A stretch of 64,000 bases of DNA. It comes from Trissonchulus latispiculum. Taxonomy: Eukaryota > Nematoda > Enoplea > Enoplida > Ironidae. The position numbers and the translations under genes were made by a program. Below are positions 1 to 11,654 of the stretch, piece by piece (within the stretch, counting starts at the first letter, position 1; each line of letters opens with the position of its first letter). The notes under the pieces are model-generated. The model saw only the letters and a program-made list of their open reading frames with translations. It did not search any database and had not been told where the DNA came from. Location: the NCBI GenBank assembly GCA_030248195.1, contig JASAND010028112.1, forward strand, positions 124,001 through 188,000, read 5' to 3'.

Positions 1-1191
1 CTGTTGGCCAAGGACTACTTCTCGCTAACTAATACCCATGAGGCCAACAAGATCCTGGTTAAATCCATTGTTTCTGCGGCTAAGGCTAATATCCCCTACG
101 GCAGACGATCTCAGCCCAAGCCGTGGTGGACTGATGAGGTAGAAAATGCCGTCAGGAAGAGACGGGAAGCCAGGAAAAATGCCAGAGTCTCCGACGAACT
201 CAGAGCCGAATGGATTCGTATTGCTCAGGAAACCAACAATCTGATCAAACGTACGAAGCAGAAATGGTGGCAAGAAGAAGCAGGCCGCCTTTGCTAACAT
301 GCCGACTCCATTAAGCTGTGGAAAACCATATCAGCAATGGATGGCCGCTATGCTAAGTCAAGTAGTGCAGCCCTGGAGGTTCAGGGTAAGAAGCTGTACT
401 CTGACAATGATAAAGCCAACTGTTTTGCCAAACAATATGCCTCAGTCAGCAGAATTCGCCTGTCCAAGCAGGACCGTCCCCGGGTCCGGAAAATAATGGA
501 TCGACACAAACAGAATTGTCCAGAGAATTGTCAAACGTGTGTCCCCTTTTCAACTGGAGAGGTCGACCGTGCCATCAGTTGCATGAAGAAAGGCAGGGCG
601 GCTGGAGCCGATGGAGTCTATCCAGATTTCCTTCATCACCTCTCTCCCACTGGAAGGCGGGCTCTGAAGCATCTCTTTAACCTTAGCTGGACGACGGGCC
701 AAATACCTGCTGACTGGAAAAAGCCATAATTATACCCGTGCCGAAGAAAGGGAAACCGCCCAATGATCCTGCTTCATACAGACCGATCAGCCTCACCAGC
801 TGCCTGGCGAAAACAATGGAGCGCATAATCAAAAATAGGCTCAGCTACATACTCGAATCCACTGGCGCTCTCACTCTGGTACAGGCCGGCTTCCGGTCTC
901 TTCATTCGACTGAAGACCAAATCCTGCGAATAGTCCAAGACGTGGCGGATGGCTTCCATCAACATCCGCCGAAGCGAACGGTAATGGTCCTGGTCGATTT
1001 TGCCAGGGCATTTGATACTGTATGGAAACATGGTCTACTCTCCAAACTGACTGAAACTGGAATTCCTCCATGTCTGGTCAAGTGGATTGGGCAGTTCCTG
1101 GCGGACCGACGAGCACAGGTGAAAATAGGTGGCTGCCTCAGCAAAAGCCGCCAACTCAGAGCTGGTGTTCCGCAGGGGGCAGTGTTGTCCC
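1..1191 (+). pseudogene. LINE-1 ORF2, 5' fragment (linker and RT palm start)
   Basis: This encodes the linker (motif KPWWTDEVENAVRKRREARK near 120-180) and the first RT blocks: PKKGKP, SYRPISLTS, LVQAGFRS, VLVDFARAFDTVW and AGVPQGAVLSP. It should copy LINE RNA into DNA at the target site. It is defective here. A stop at 295-297 lies in a stretch where the reading frame shifts and returns. A +1 shift follows an A run near 715-729, and the frame then continues at about 738. The ORF stops at 1191 because a MITE follows, and the frame resumes at 1925. No endonuclease domain is visible because the element begins left of the window. Confidence 0.85.
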
Positions 1192-1916
1192 CAGTGTTTT
1201 TTTTCGCCGACGGCTTATGTGTAACGTTACACACCTCTCCAAACTTTTTGCTATTTTTCAGAAAAAAGTGTGTAATTACCTAAAAAATCCTAATTTACGA
1301 GCTAAGTTTTGCTTAACACATGTATACACATGGTATATTTTATAGTTAACAAAATTATTCCGTTAAAAAATTATAAGTAACATTTTAACATCTTATTTAC
1401 AGCAATATTTGGAGTTTCACCAAATCAGATCCACAAAATTAAAAAAATTGAGCAGTTACTTCGATGATTTGCATTTATTGGTTTTGACTTGATAGAACGA
1501 AGGAAAACACCAGTGCACCGAAGGAGCATAATTTTTCGAAAGGCCTCCTGTAGCACAAAACTTGGCGAGGAACCAATTAAATTTTGCTTCATAAGCTGAA
1601 AAATTTTGGTGTGTACGCGTTTTTAATACAAGAACGAACAAATATAGCAAATATAATATGCATATAACTAATATATATATACTTAAATAATACCGAAAAT
1701 AAAATGCAAGACATGGTGCAAAAGGGGGCTCTGGGGGGCGAAGCCCCCCAGAAACGGTAAATATGTGAAAACAAATGAATGAGCATTGGAAAAAGTTCCG
1801 ACCATTTGGTAAAATTTGTCCAAAATTTTGGTGTAACGTTACACAGTCGCCAAAATTTTTTGCTATTTTCCAGAAAAAAGTGTGTAATTACACGCGTTTT
1901 TGAGCAAAAAACACTG
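1192..1916. mobile_element. hAT-type MITE in LINE-1
   Basis: A 725-bp element starts CAGTGTTTTTT and ends AAAAAACACTG. The 8-bp duplication GTTGTCCC flanks it (1184-1191 and 1917-1924). Eight-bp duplications with CA-G termini are typical of the hAT superfamily. A segment of about 60 bp beginning GTGTAACGTTACAC occurs near both ends in direct orientation (about 1219-1281 and 1831-1891). The interior is AT-rich with no coding potential. A GC hairpin (1723-1751) recurs in other elements of the window. The element needs a transposase supplied in trans. Confidence 0.85.
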
Positions 1917-1924
1917 GTTGTCCC

Positions 1925-3708
1925 CTACCCTGTTCACGGTCTACATTAATGACCTGGTGTCCAGGCTGCCGGACGGTATCAGTGTTAGCCTGTTTGCTGA
2001 CGATCTCGCCATCTGGACCAATCACAATCAAATTGCTGCAGCGGAACGCCTGATCAACCGTACTATGGCTGCAGTTAAGGAGTGGTCGGACTATTGGAAA
2101 ATGAAAGCCAACGTAGACAAGTGCGAAGCTACTATCTTTACAACTGATCCACATGAAGCGAAATCTACAGTGTCTATCCAGTGTGCCGACCGCACCATAC
2201 CGTTCTCTCCAAATCCTACATTCCTGGGCATCACCTTTGACCGAAGACTTACATTCAAGGAACACGTCTGCCGCCTCAGGAAGAAACTTCAGAAAAGACT
2301 GTCAGCGATAGCAGCTCTCACAGGGAAGTCCTGGGCATTGCAAAAAGAAAGTCTGCGAACGGTTTACCTAGCCTATGCCAGATCTCTAATCGACTACGGA
2401 CTCGCTGCCTGGGGACCATCGGTAGCGGAATCAAACGTCAAGCAGCTAGAAGTTATCCATAGTCAGGCGGCCCGCATTGTATCAGGCTGTACCAGGACAG
2501 CCCCTACAGACGGGGCCCTTCTGGAAGCAAATCTGCTGCCGATTGATCTGGTTCTAGATCAGAAGCTAGCTTCCTCCTACTTCAAATCGAAGGCTCTTCC
2601 GGATTCAAACCCTCGCAAGTCCGTAGTGGAAAAATCCCAGAGAAGAAGATTGAAGTCGGTTAAATCTTGGAGAGAAGCAGCGGAAGAGCTACCAGTGGTA
2701 ACCGAAATCAACCAGTATCCAGTCGAACCACTCGCAGTCCTCCCACCAGATCCTCCATGGGAAGATAACTATAAGCCCATAATTATCACGGAAACGGAGG
2801 AGACTAAGGGAAAGAATTCAGATGAAATCATAAGCCATTTCCAGTCCCTACCTGCTGATCTGCCCTGGACTCCGAATGTAAGAATCTGGACTGACGGTTC
2901 AGCTACTGAAGGAACAGTGAATGGAGAAGCTGGTGCACTTATATTGGCAGATTATGGGCTCACCGTCAAACTCAACAAACCTGCGGGGAGATTTTGTTCA
3001 AGCTATCGTGCTGAGCAGACTGCGATCCTGAAAGCACTCAGTTGGTGCTCCAAAAATAAAGAATATCTGCCGCCTGATCCCCACATCCTCCTTGAGACAG
3101 ACAGTCTTTCTGTCTGTATCAAGCTCCGGACTGCAGACCGATGTGCAGACAGCATTCTGGCAAAAACGGTCTCTCTCATCAAGGACTTGAACTGCCCGGT
3201 GGCCTTCCGCTGGGTCCCGGGTCATTCGGGCATCTGGGGCAATGAAGAAGCAGACCAGCTTGCTAAGGGGGGCAGCCTTCAACCGCAGGAAGAAAAGCCC
3301 CTGGATCAATCTTCTATCCAAAGTCTAATAATTAGACGGTCCAAAGAAAGCTGGTGGGAGAAAGTCAGCCATCCCAGAGTAATCTTAGCCAATCCAAGTC
3401 GCCAGCCAATCAATAAAACCACGGAACTAGGTCTCTCCAGGCGCGAACGGGTCCTCCTTTCCCAACTCAGGACGGGGGGCCACTGTCCGGTCCTACGGTC
3501 CGATAGGCATCGGATTGGGGCTGAGGATAGCCCCCTTTGCCCTCGCTGTGGGGAAGAAGAGGATGATGTCAGTCATCTCATCCTCAAATGTCCGGCCCTG
3601 GCCCAACACCGTGTCCGTATCCTGGGTCCTGGGGTTAGCCTGGACTGCCTGTCTAGCCAACCCCGGCTAGTTATCCAATTCCTGAGGGAGGCAGGGGTCG
3701 CCCGGTGG
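1925..3708 (+). pseudogene. LINE-1 ORF2, 3' fragment (RT, RNase H, zinc knuckle)
   Basis: Continues the RT with TLFTVYINDL, the catalytic box FADDLAIW (about 1994-2017), the thumb (FLGITFDRRL) and the AAWGPSV region. An RNase H domain follows (IWTDGSATEG near 2884, LETDSLS, WVPGHSGIWGNEEAD near 3211), which would remove the RNA strand. The knuckle CPRCGEEEDD...HLILKC lies near 3540-3590. The frame is open throughout. It is cut at 3708, eight residues past the last conserved block, by hAT copy A; the P-stop after 8951 completes it. It is more intact than the 5' fragment. Confidence 0.88.
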
Positions 3709-3806
3709 CTGTGTTTTTTTTTCGTCAAAAATTTTTGCGAACTTTTACGCAGACCTCCAAATTTTTTTGCGGAATTTCGCAAAAAATTGCGGAACCGCCG
3801 AAATGC
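3709..3806. repeat. hAT left-end subterminal motifs
   Basis: Behind the terminal repeat, the motifs TTTTTGCGAACTTTTACGC, TTTTGCGGAATTTCGC and TTGCGGAACC follow in quick succession. Subterminal arrays like this usually bind the transposase zinc finger in hAT elements; that role is inferred here. Confidence 0.6.
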
Positions 3807-4019
3807 TAATAAAACACTTGCATAACAGTGCTGAGAATGGCAGCATTTAAAGTAGAAATAGTGGTCATGTTCAAACGTAACTAATTTATTAATTTGTTGA
3901 CTTTTATACACAAAGGCATGATAAGGATACGTATGTCGTAATAAATTGTTGCGTATATATATATACGAATGATATAGCATATTATGTATGAACGTAAATT
4001 ATAAATTGTAAGTAGATAC

Positions 4020-4063
<44 letters not shown>

Positions 4064-4461
4064 TGAATGGATGGATTATGAACGTTGTCACGTAAGAAAA
4101 TATTATATAGGTATAGTACGAGTACGTATCAACGTATGTATGTATGTAATTTATAAAACCTGATTTACTGATGCTGCAAGCAAGTTCATAAATTTAGCAC
4201 CACATTAGTGAATAACAAATGGACAGTGTAATTTCCGCCCACGTGTAAAGCTAGCTAATGCTTGGCTTCTTAATGGGCGGGAAGCTACAGTTAACGCTGT
4301 TAACTTTGAACTATTTGCTGTGACACTATGTCTAGCAAACAGTTCAAATGTTCAACAGGGAGGGAGGAAGGGTCACAAACTTTTATATTATGTACGTAAT
4401 ACATAAGTATACGATGTCTAATAATGCTTTAATTGTTATAGTTAAATTGGGTCTGTAAATA

Positions 4462-6281
4462 ATGACTAATCGAGCTTCTGGTCAGAGCTTTATTACATCG
4501 TTCTTTGTAACTTCGCAGGAAGGGCTAACATATGCTGAACCTGCAGAAGAAGGGGCTGCAAATTTTGCTGGCCCTGACGTACAAATGGCTGACGCTGTTT
4601 CAGAAAATATAGTTGAGGACGAGGATCAGGAAATAGTCAGTTCTGAATCTGAAACAGAACAGGCCTCCGGTCAACCAGCCAAAAAAAAGAAAAAAGCATT
4701 CCAAACTTTCCAAGATAAATGGTTAAACCTTTATCCTTGGCTGACCGTTAGCCCCGACGAGAACAAGGTTTCCTGTAGCACCTGTAGTGCAGCTGGAAAA
4801 ATGATTGGTGTAACAGATTGGATTCATGGAAAGCCAATGCCTGCAGGGGGGTGGCGAAATGAGTATTTTAAGCGGCACCAAAACATGAAACGTCATCAGC
4901 AGGCTGTAAAGTGTCTGAAGCAGCGTGAACAGCTGCCTAAGTCCATGGAGGTTGCTGCTCAAAAGGGCGCCGAAGGTTGCTACCGCCTCATGAAAAATGT
5001 GCTGTTTACTGTTCAAAATGAGATGCCAATCTTGAAAGCTACAAAACTCCATGATTTGATTGACAGTCAGCTGCTCAGTTTTGCAGGAGAGGTGACAAAA
5101 ACTGGCTTATAATAATACATCTATTTTAATATATTTCTTGTTTTCCATATTTTTTATATTCGAAATTGAGGCGGTAGCAGTTTAACCCTCCCATCCACCC
5201 AAAAATTTTCACTAAGGCAGTGTTGACTGTTTTATGTTGCAGACCGAAAAGCCTGGCGGTGCACATCTGCCGGGAAAGCATCGATCAAATTTTTCATCAT
5301 ATACTTACCTCGACGCAATGAATGAAACTGTTTTGACGGATGTTATAGACATGCTAAAGGTAGAATATATATGTATACATGATACAGAAATTAAGTAAGA
5401 TGAGTGTTGTTGCACATAATGAGTTGACAGTTATTTATGGAACAGTTGAGGGTTACGTAGTCGTAGCTAATAGTCCTGCGCGTTTCAAGTTTGTAACATG
5501 CTGAACATTTTGTGTGGTAGATTCAGTTTCTTTTCTTTCTTTCCTTCTTCCTTCCTTTCCACGCACTTCAGTTTTGTCCCTAAATATTGTAGGGAGCAGC
5601 CTGTTTTTCTATTCACGTGGACGAGTCAACCGATCTAAATTCTCGAAAGATGCTGCTGGTTTACATTCAAACCGTTGATATGGCTTCAGGTGAAGCCAAG
5701 CAGCATTTCTTGACGCTGCTGGAATCCGACGGAACGAAGGGAAAACAAATTGCTCGACAAATCTTGCAATTTTTCGAAACGCATGCTGTAGATCCAATTA
5801 AACTTGTGATGTTCACTTCGGACGGGGCGTCAGTAATGCTCGGGCCAAGAAAGGGAGTTGCGGCCCGTATTAGAAAATATTCGGGAAATAATCATATGAT
5901 CAGTCTTCATTGCGTAGCTCACAAGGAAGCCTTGGCTGTCAAGGATGCATATAAAGTATATATCAAATTAACTCAGATGGTATATATAATGCAGAAATGG
6001 ATATTTCAATCATTTACTTTTACGTATCATATTATTCGCCCTAGCATTCAAGTAGAATTTTATAAATTGTTGGTCCTTTCGCGAAAGACCACGACATATA
6101 ATATATAAACATATTTAGTGCACATAGTTTTTAGGACAATCCAACTTGCCAGGACTTCGAGGACAGTTTGGCAAGACTAATAGCTCTTATTTCCACGAGT
6201 AAACGGGTTAAGGAAATAAAGGAGTTGGCAGAAGCCCTTGAGGCCGACTTTGTACGACCAGAAAGAATTCGAGACATACGG

Positions 6282-6322
<41 letters not shown>

Positions 6323-8428
6323 AATCTGTCCGTCTGTCTGTCTTTTAATCTTATCTGTCTTTCAGCCTATCTAACATGTGAACGACCAGAAGTACATATG
6401 TCCAAACAGTTTCTTATACTTAACCCTGTTTATTAGATGAAATAGGATGTATGTATCTAATTAACGAAAGGATATATATGTTTCGGTTTAGATGGCTAAG
6501 TAGGAGCAGAGTTGTTGCCATGATCTGTCGAGATATCCCAGTACTACAGGCTTACTTGGCTCACAGATCCAACGAAGACAATGATTCTACGAATTTCTAC
6601 TCATTGATCACACAAGAGAGCTTTTTGATCATTCTTTACCACCTCAACGATTTACTGAATCCGCTTGCTTCACTAAATGCGAGATTTCAAAAACGGGATC
6701 TCCACCCTTTCGACGTAAAGGTGATTACCCCTCCTGCTTAAACTTATTTTAATTAAATTTGAGGTCCATAGAGTATTTTGCGAAAATTTCTGATTCTTTG
6801 AAAATTGACTTCAAACTAAAGACGAACTGAAATGTATTAACATTAGTCATGATTCCAATTACAGAAATTATATTTTCAGGTGCAAGCGTACCAAACTGCC
6901 CAACTAATTGAAGATTCGTTTTGCGGTGACCAAATTGTGTATCATGAGGACAGCTCTTTTGCCAAATACTTGAAGCTTAAGCAGGAGGGGAAAATAACTT
7001 TGACTGATCCTCCTCAGCGACTACGAAGCCAGAGTGGTCTGCGAAATCCTGCAGCTCCTGAAACAGCAATTAAAAGTAATATACGTTCAAAAATTTGTGA
7101 ATCCTGTCAAGAAAAGTTTTATGAATTTGAAATTTTGTTTATTGATATTGAATTTGATTCACAGAATTGTTAAGATAATACAAGATATTCGTTCTAAATC
7201 TGCTTAAATTAAGACGAAAGTTGTTTCTAGGACTTGCAACATCAGTTGTTTACCATCTTCGTCATCGCTTTGCCGATAACAATGATATACTGCAAGCCAT
7301 GTGCGTGTTTGACCCTGCCAAAGTCAGTCAGGATGATTTTGTTAATTACGGCAACGCGGATGTCAAAAAAGCCGCTGAGCACTTTCACGCCTTGCATATT
7401 GACGCCTCCTTAATTGTTGAAGAGTGGCGTCAGTTCAAGGTACATACGTCATCACCTACCTAGTATATATATACGTATACATTAGATAAGATGTGGGAGT
7501 GAGGGAAAGGTCCCAGATGTGAGGGTGAGGAGGGGATCGTTGAGCCTCACTAGAATTTGAAGCTAGATTATTATATTTAGCGGTGTAGTGGCGATGTGCG
7601 TGTGCTTATATATTCTATAGTTATGTCTAAAATTTGCAAATGCATAATCTACTTACGTACTTAAGATAGTTACACTTGGTTTCAGTACCTTCATTTGGAT
7701 GCGACAGCCGCTGCAGTAAGGAAGGATCGTTCGTGGCGCACGCTTCTTCAGGAGCTGATTATGTCATCGGACCAATTTCCCAATCTCGCAAAATTGGGCG
7801 TTATCTGCATGTGCTTCAATGCACAGAATGCCGAAGTGGAACGGGGTTTCAGTCAAGTTGGCCGCCTTGCCACTGATATTCGAAACCGCCTTGATGTGAA
7901 AACTGTGGATACTAGTATGCGTCTTTGCAACAATGCTCTTCCCTATGACAAGTTCGACTATCCCAAGGCATTTCGTACCTGGTTACGAAAAGCCGAGCTT
8001 CGTGGAAGATACGGCTGTGGTCAAAACGTAAATCCCCAGCGCCGCAATAAACCGGTTAGACATGCTTAGACAAACTAATGTGTATTATATCCGTATGTAT
8101 ACTGGAATTGGCTTAAATTGCATATACGACCGTACACCACAAAAACAGTATTATTATACGTACGTAGATTATGTACATGCCTATTTGACATTAGCCTGAA
8201 TCTGTATTTCCAGTTGACTTTAGTTGTCGTGTACAGTAAGTTCGTACGTACTCATATTTTGGTTCGTTCCAGGCCACGAGCACGTCTGCTGCTGCAGCCG
8301 CTGCAGCAAATGAAGCAGAGTCTGGTGTGATTGACGTACCCGATCCCGATTACACGGAAGCTGAAATGTGGGGATTTGAGGAAGAAGATATTCAGGAAAC
8401 TTTAAGAATACTAAAAGCCATGGACTAA
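4462..8428 (+). CDS. hAT transposase, nine exons, copy A
   Basis: Cut-and-paste transposase. The ATG is at 4462. Exons are 4462-5091, 5243-5359, 5593-5955, 6135-6280, 6492-6720, 6880-7075, 7231-7439, 7686-8054 and 8273-8428. All junctions are GT-AG with compatible phases, and they join to 804 codons plus TAA. An acidic N-terminus and a lysine run are followed by a BED-type zinc finger (CSTC ... FKRHQNMKRH, about residues 110-150). RNase H-fold residues seen are D in HVDESTD, D in FTSDGAS, CVAH, and RWLSRSRVV at the exon 4/5 join. The hAT dimerisation block NAEVERGFSQ holds the expected acidic residue. The last exon adds an alanine-rich, acidic tail. No stop or frameshift was found, so activity is plausible but unproven. 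The exon model is mine, built from splice signals. Confidence 0.85.
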
Positions 8429-8598
8429 ATTTTACATACATACTGCCTATTGCAATTGCGCTATGTTAACTGTTGTGCGTAATTGTCAATACAAAGTAAA
8501 GGAAGTACAGAGTTGCATAGTTACGTATATATATACGTTAAGTAACGTTACTTAAGTTACGTTATGCAGGCATATGAATAGAATCGGAATAGTAGCTA

Positions 8599-8697
<99 letters not shown>

Positions 8698-8844
8698 CAT
8701 ATATTTACAAATTAGAGTTATCAGATGACATAATTATAGTAATAATATTTAATAATAATAATAGACATTTTAAAACATTTTAATTTTGACGTTGCTGCCA
8801 TTCTCTGCATTGCATAATTTAAAGTTTTCTTTCTCTGCCTATCG

Positions 8845-8943
8845 AAAAATTTTTGCGGAACTTTACGCAGAGCTCTGAAAAAAGTTGCGGAATTTTCAAA
8901 AAAAGTGCGGAATTTCGCAGTTTTTTTCGCAAAAAAAACACAG
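8845..8943. repeat. hAT right-end subterminal motifs
   Basis: Repeated TTTTGCGGAACTTTACGC, GTTGCGGAATTTTC and GTGCGGAATTTCGC precede the right terminal repeat. They match the left end partly in the same and partly in the opposite orientation, as expected for transposase-binding sites. Copy B has the same block at about 16405-16504. Confidence 0.6.
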
Positions 8944-9023
8944 CCCGGTGGCCCTAGCGATGACTCCTGAATAGAGAGAGAGAGAGGAACTGCCAATGCC
9001 AAGATCAGTCCTCTCTGCTATGC

Positions 9024-10913
9024 CAACGCTTCACAGAAACGGAGCTGGATCTGGCCTTGCGGAAGCTGAAAAAGGGGAAAGGAATTGGACCAGACGATAT
9101 CAGCAACGAATTACTCCAGCAACTACCAGCAGCGGGCAAACAGTACCTTCTGAAAATCATCAACATCTCTTGGATCTCCGGCGAAGTACCGACCAGCTGG
9201 AGAAGGGCAAACATTGTTCCAATCCTGAAGAAGGGAAAACCAGCGCATCAACTGGCATCCTACAGACCGGTTATGCTCACCAGTTGCATGGCTAAACTGC
9301 TGGAATCTGTAATCAAGGCCCGACTACAGTATGTGCTTGAATCAGAAGGACGACTGTCACCGTTGCAGGCCGGATACCGTCAACTCCGTGGAACCGAAGA
9401 TCAGGTAGCCAGGATAATTCAGTCAGTAGCGGATGGCTTTCAGCAGAAACCTCCGGCCAAGCGGACAGCTATGGCCCTGATCGATTTCTCTAAAGCCTTT
9501 GACACCATATCTCGAGACGGCCTCTATCAGAAATTGCTGGAACTAAATGTCCCTAACTGCTGTATTCGTTGGATCAAGGCTTTCCTCTCGGACCGAAAGG
9601 CCCGGGTCAAACTGGGAGGAAGATTCAGCAAGTGGAAAATAATCCATCAGGGCGTCCCACAAGGATCAGTGCTTGCTCCTCTTCTCTTCATTGTCTTCAT
9701 AAACGATATATTGGAGGGCCTACCGGATGGTGTTGAAGGAAGCATCTATGCAGATGATCTCGCCATCTGGTCCTCTGACTCCGACATCCAGAAAGCGGAA
9801 GAGAAGCTACAACTTGCACTTAATCAGATTGCTGACTGGTCAACGAAATGGGGCCTAGAAATCAACGTGGAAAAGTGCCAAGCCTGTATCTTCACCACAC
9901 ACAATAAACAATCCAGCTATCGACCGACGCTGCTGCTCTTTGGCAGGCCCATACCCTATGATCCAAATCCATCTTTCTTGGGAGTCACCTTCGACTGGAA
10001 GCTCTGTTTCGCTCCTCACCGCCTGAAACTGAAGCAGAGGACTCGACCGAGGCTTGCCATTCTTAGTGCCTTGGCTGGCCGCAAATGGGGACCTGGAAAA
10101 GAAGATCTGAGGATTCTGTTCATCTCCTACATAAGGTCCCTAATACAATATGCTATGTCTGCGTGGTATCCCTCAGTCTCCAAGACCAGCGCTGAGAAGC
10201 TGGAAACTATACAAAACCAGGCAGCCCGACGAATCACTGGGTGCCTTCCGGGGACTCCTGCCGGATACGTTAGACTGGAGGCCAATCTAATTCCTCTACA
10301 CCTGCGAGCTAAGGAACTGGTTGGAATTGGATATGAAAAATCAATCAGACTGCCGGCAGACAATCCCAGATCTGAGGCGTGCCTGCGGTCGGTCAATCAA
10401 CGTCTCCCAAGTCAGAACTTCTGGAGAGTTATGGGTCGGCAAGTCTCTGAAGCGGCTGGTCTTTCCAGGCACAGAAGAGAGCCGCTCTGTCTTCCGTCAA
10501 TCCCACCATGGAACTCGCCTGGCAATGTCACAGTACATACTGGCATTGGTCTCAACGGCTCGAGAAAGAAAGATCTACTGCCGCAACAGCTGAAGCAACT
10601 CACCCTTGCCGCCTTGGCGAAGCTTCCACCTGCCGATCTGCTGATTTGGACAGATGGTGCTGTGAAAGATGCCAATCAGGCCGGAGGTTCAGGTGCAGTA
10701 GTGTATGACGGGAGTCGAGGTACGCTAATGCACCAGATTACTGTTCCTGCTGGTCCCCTGTGCTCCAGCTTCAGAGCGGAACAAATTGCTTTCAAGGAGG
10801 CTCTCAGCTGGGCGAAAGACCATTTTGCGGCTGATGTGGCTGGTGCTGCTGCTGCAGCAACCGAGGACGGAAGCCTTTTCAGAGAGGCCAGGGTATGTAC
10901 TGATTCGTTGTCT
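9024..10913 (+). pseudogene. LINE-2 ORF2, RT and first half of RNase H
   Basis: An open frame carries RT motifs PILKKGKP, SYRPVMLTS, LQAGYRQL, ALIDFSKAFDT, HQGVPQGSVLAPLLF and the catalytic YADDLAIW (about 9748-9771). The thumb (FLGVTFDWKL) and the start of RNase H follow (IWTDGAVKDANQAG near 10645, FRAEQIAFKEALSWA). The frame runs to the RNase H motif TDSLSLAG and is cut there by the MITE/hAT insertions. It continues at 16513. No endonuclease domain is present. Confidence 0.88.
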
Positions 10914-10921
10914 CTCGCCGG

Positions 10922-11299
10922 CAGTGGCGCACATAGGAACTTTTTTCAGGGGGGGGCGGACCTCAGAAAAATTGGGGGGGTCTGGGGGCATCGCCCCCCA
11001 GAGTTGAAAAATTTTGGACAACAACGTTCAAAATACAAAAATAAGCGTAAATTCAGCAAAAATAGGAAAAATTTCGCGCCGAAGGCGCGAAATTTTTTGA
11101 AAAAGTTTAAAAAGTTGCTATTGAAAGGTTTAAAACGCTGAAATAAGGGTAAATTAAGCAAAAGTGAGGTAAATTTCGCGCCGAAGGCGCGAAAATTTTT
11201 AAAATTTTACGTCCGCGCTCGCGGGGACAATAAAAATTTCCCTTTACATCTGGTTTCGGGGGGGGGCGGCCCCCCCGCCCCCCCTTATGTGCGCCCCTG
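10922..11299. mobile_element. hAT-type MITE at the edge of hAT copy B
   Basis: A 378-bp element starts CAGTGGCGCACATAGG and ends CCTTATGTGCGCCCCTG, which are imperfect inverted repeats. The 8-bp duplication CTCGCCGG flanks it (10914-10921 and 11300-11307). Inside, GCGCGAAATTTTT-type hairpins (GCGCCGAAGGCGC) occur twice and G/C tracts lie at both ends. It has no coding capacity. Its right duplication overlaps the left duplication of hAT copy B by seven bases. Confidence 0.88.
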
Positions 11300-11308
11300 C
11301 TCGCCGGT

Positions 11309-11616
11309 CTGTGTTTTTTTTTGTCAAAAATTTTTGCGAACTTTTACGCAGACCTCCAAATTTTTTTGCGGAATTTCGCAAAAAATTGCGGAACCGCCGA
11401 AATGCTAATAAAACACTTGCATAACAGTGCTGAGAATGGCAGCATTTAAAGTAGAAATAGTGGTCATGTTCAAACGTAACTAATTTATTAATTTGTTGAC
11501 TTTTATACACAAAGGCATGATAAGGATACGTATGTCGTAATAAATTGTTGCGTATATATATACGAATGATAAAGCATATTATGTATGAACGTAAATTATA
11601 AATTGTAAGTAGATAC

Positions 11617-11654
<38 letters not shown>

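Larger units (their letters stand above)
3709..8943 (+). mobile_element. hAT transposon, copy A (apparently intact)
   Basis: A 5235-bp element with termini CTGTGTTTTTTTTT and AAAAAAACACAG is flanked by the 8-bp duplication CCCGGTGG (3701-3708 and 8944-8951). It carries a nine-exon transposase gene in the same direction as the LINE. Both ends hold clusters of TTGCGGAA-like motifs. Microsatellites inside it are (TA)n near 4021-4060 and 8601-8700 and (TATC)n near 6283-6317. These three tracts account for most of the length difference from copy B. The 750 bp before the start codon would hold the promoter; I see no clear motif there. Confidence 0.92.
1..8990 (+). mobile_element. LINE-1: I/R1-like non-LTR retrotransposon, interrupted
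   Basis: Composite span of a non-LTR retrotransposon whose 5' part lies left of the window. The parts present are 1-1191, 1925-3708 and 8952-8957 plus a short 3' tail. The domain order visible is a post-endonuclease linker, reverse transcriptase, RNase H, then a CCHC-type zinc knuckle. That order is known for the I, R1, LOA and Nimb group of LINEs. Two DNA transposons sit inside it (1192-1916 and 3709-8943). Excising each with one copy of its 8-bp duplication restores the reading frame. The terminal codons after copy A read P-stop (stop at 8955-8957). The tail after the stop contains a short GA run. The exact 3' end is uncertain because LINE-2 follows almost at once. Confidence 0.85.

Noticed and set aside
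8574..8783. Frame of alternating isoleucine and tyrosine
   Set aside because: Translation of the (TA)n microsatellite in hAT copy A.
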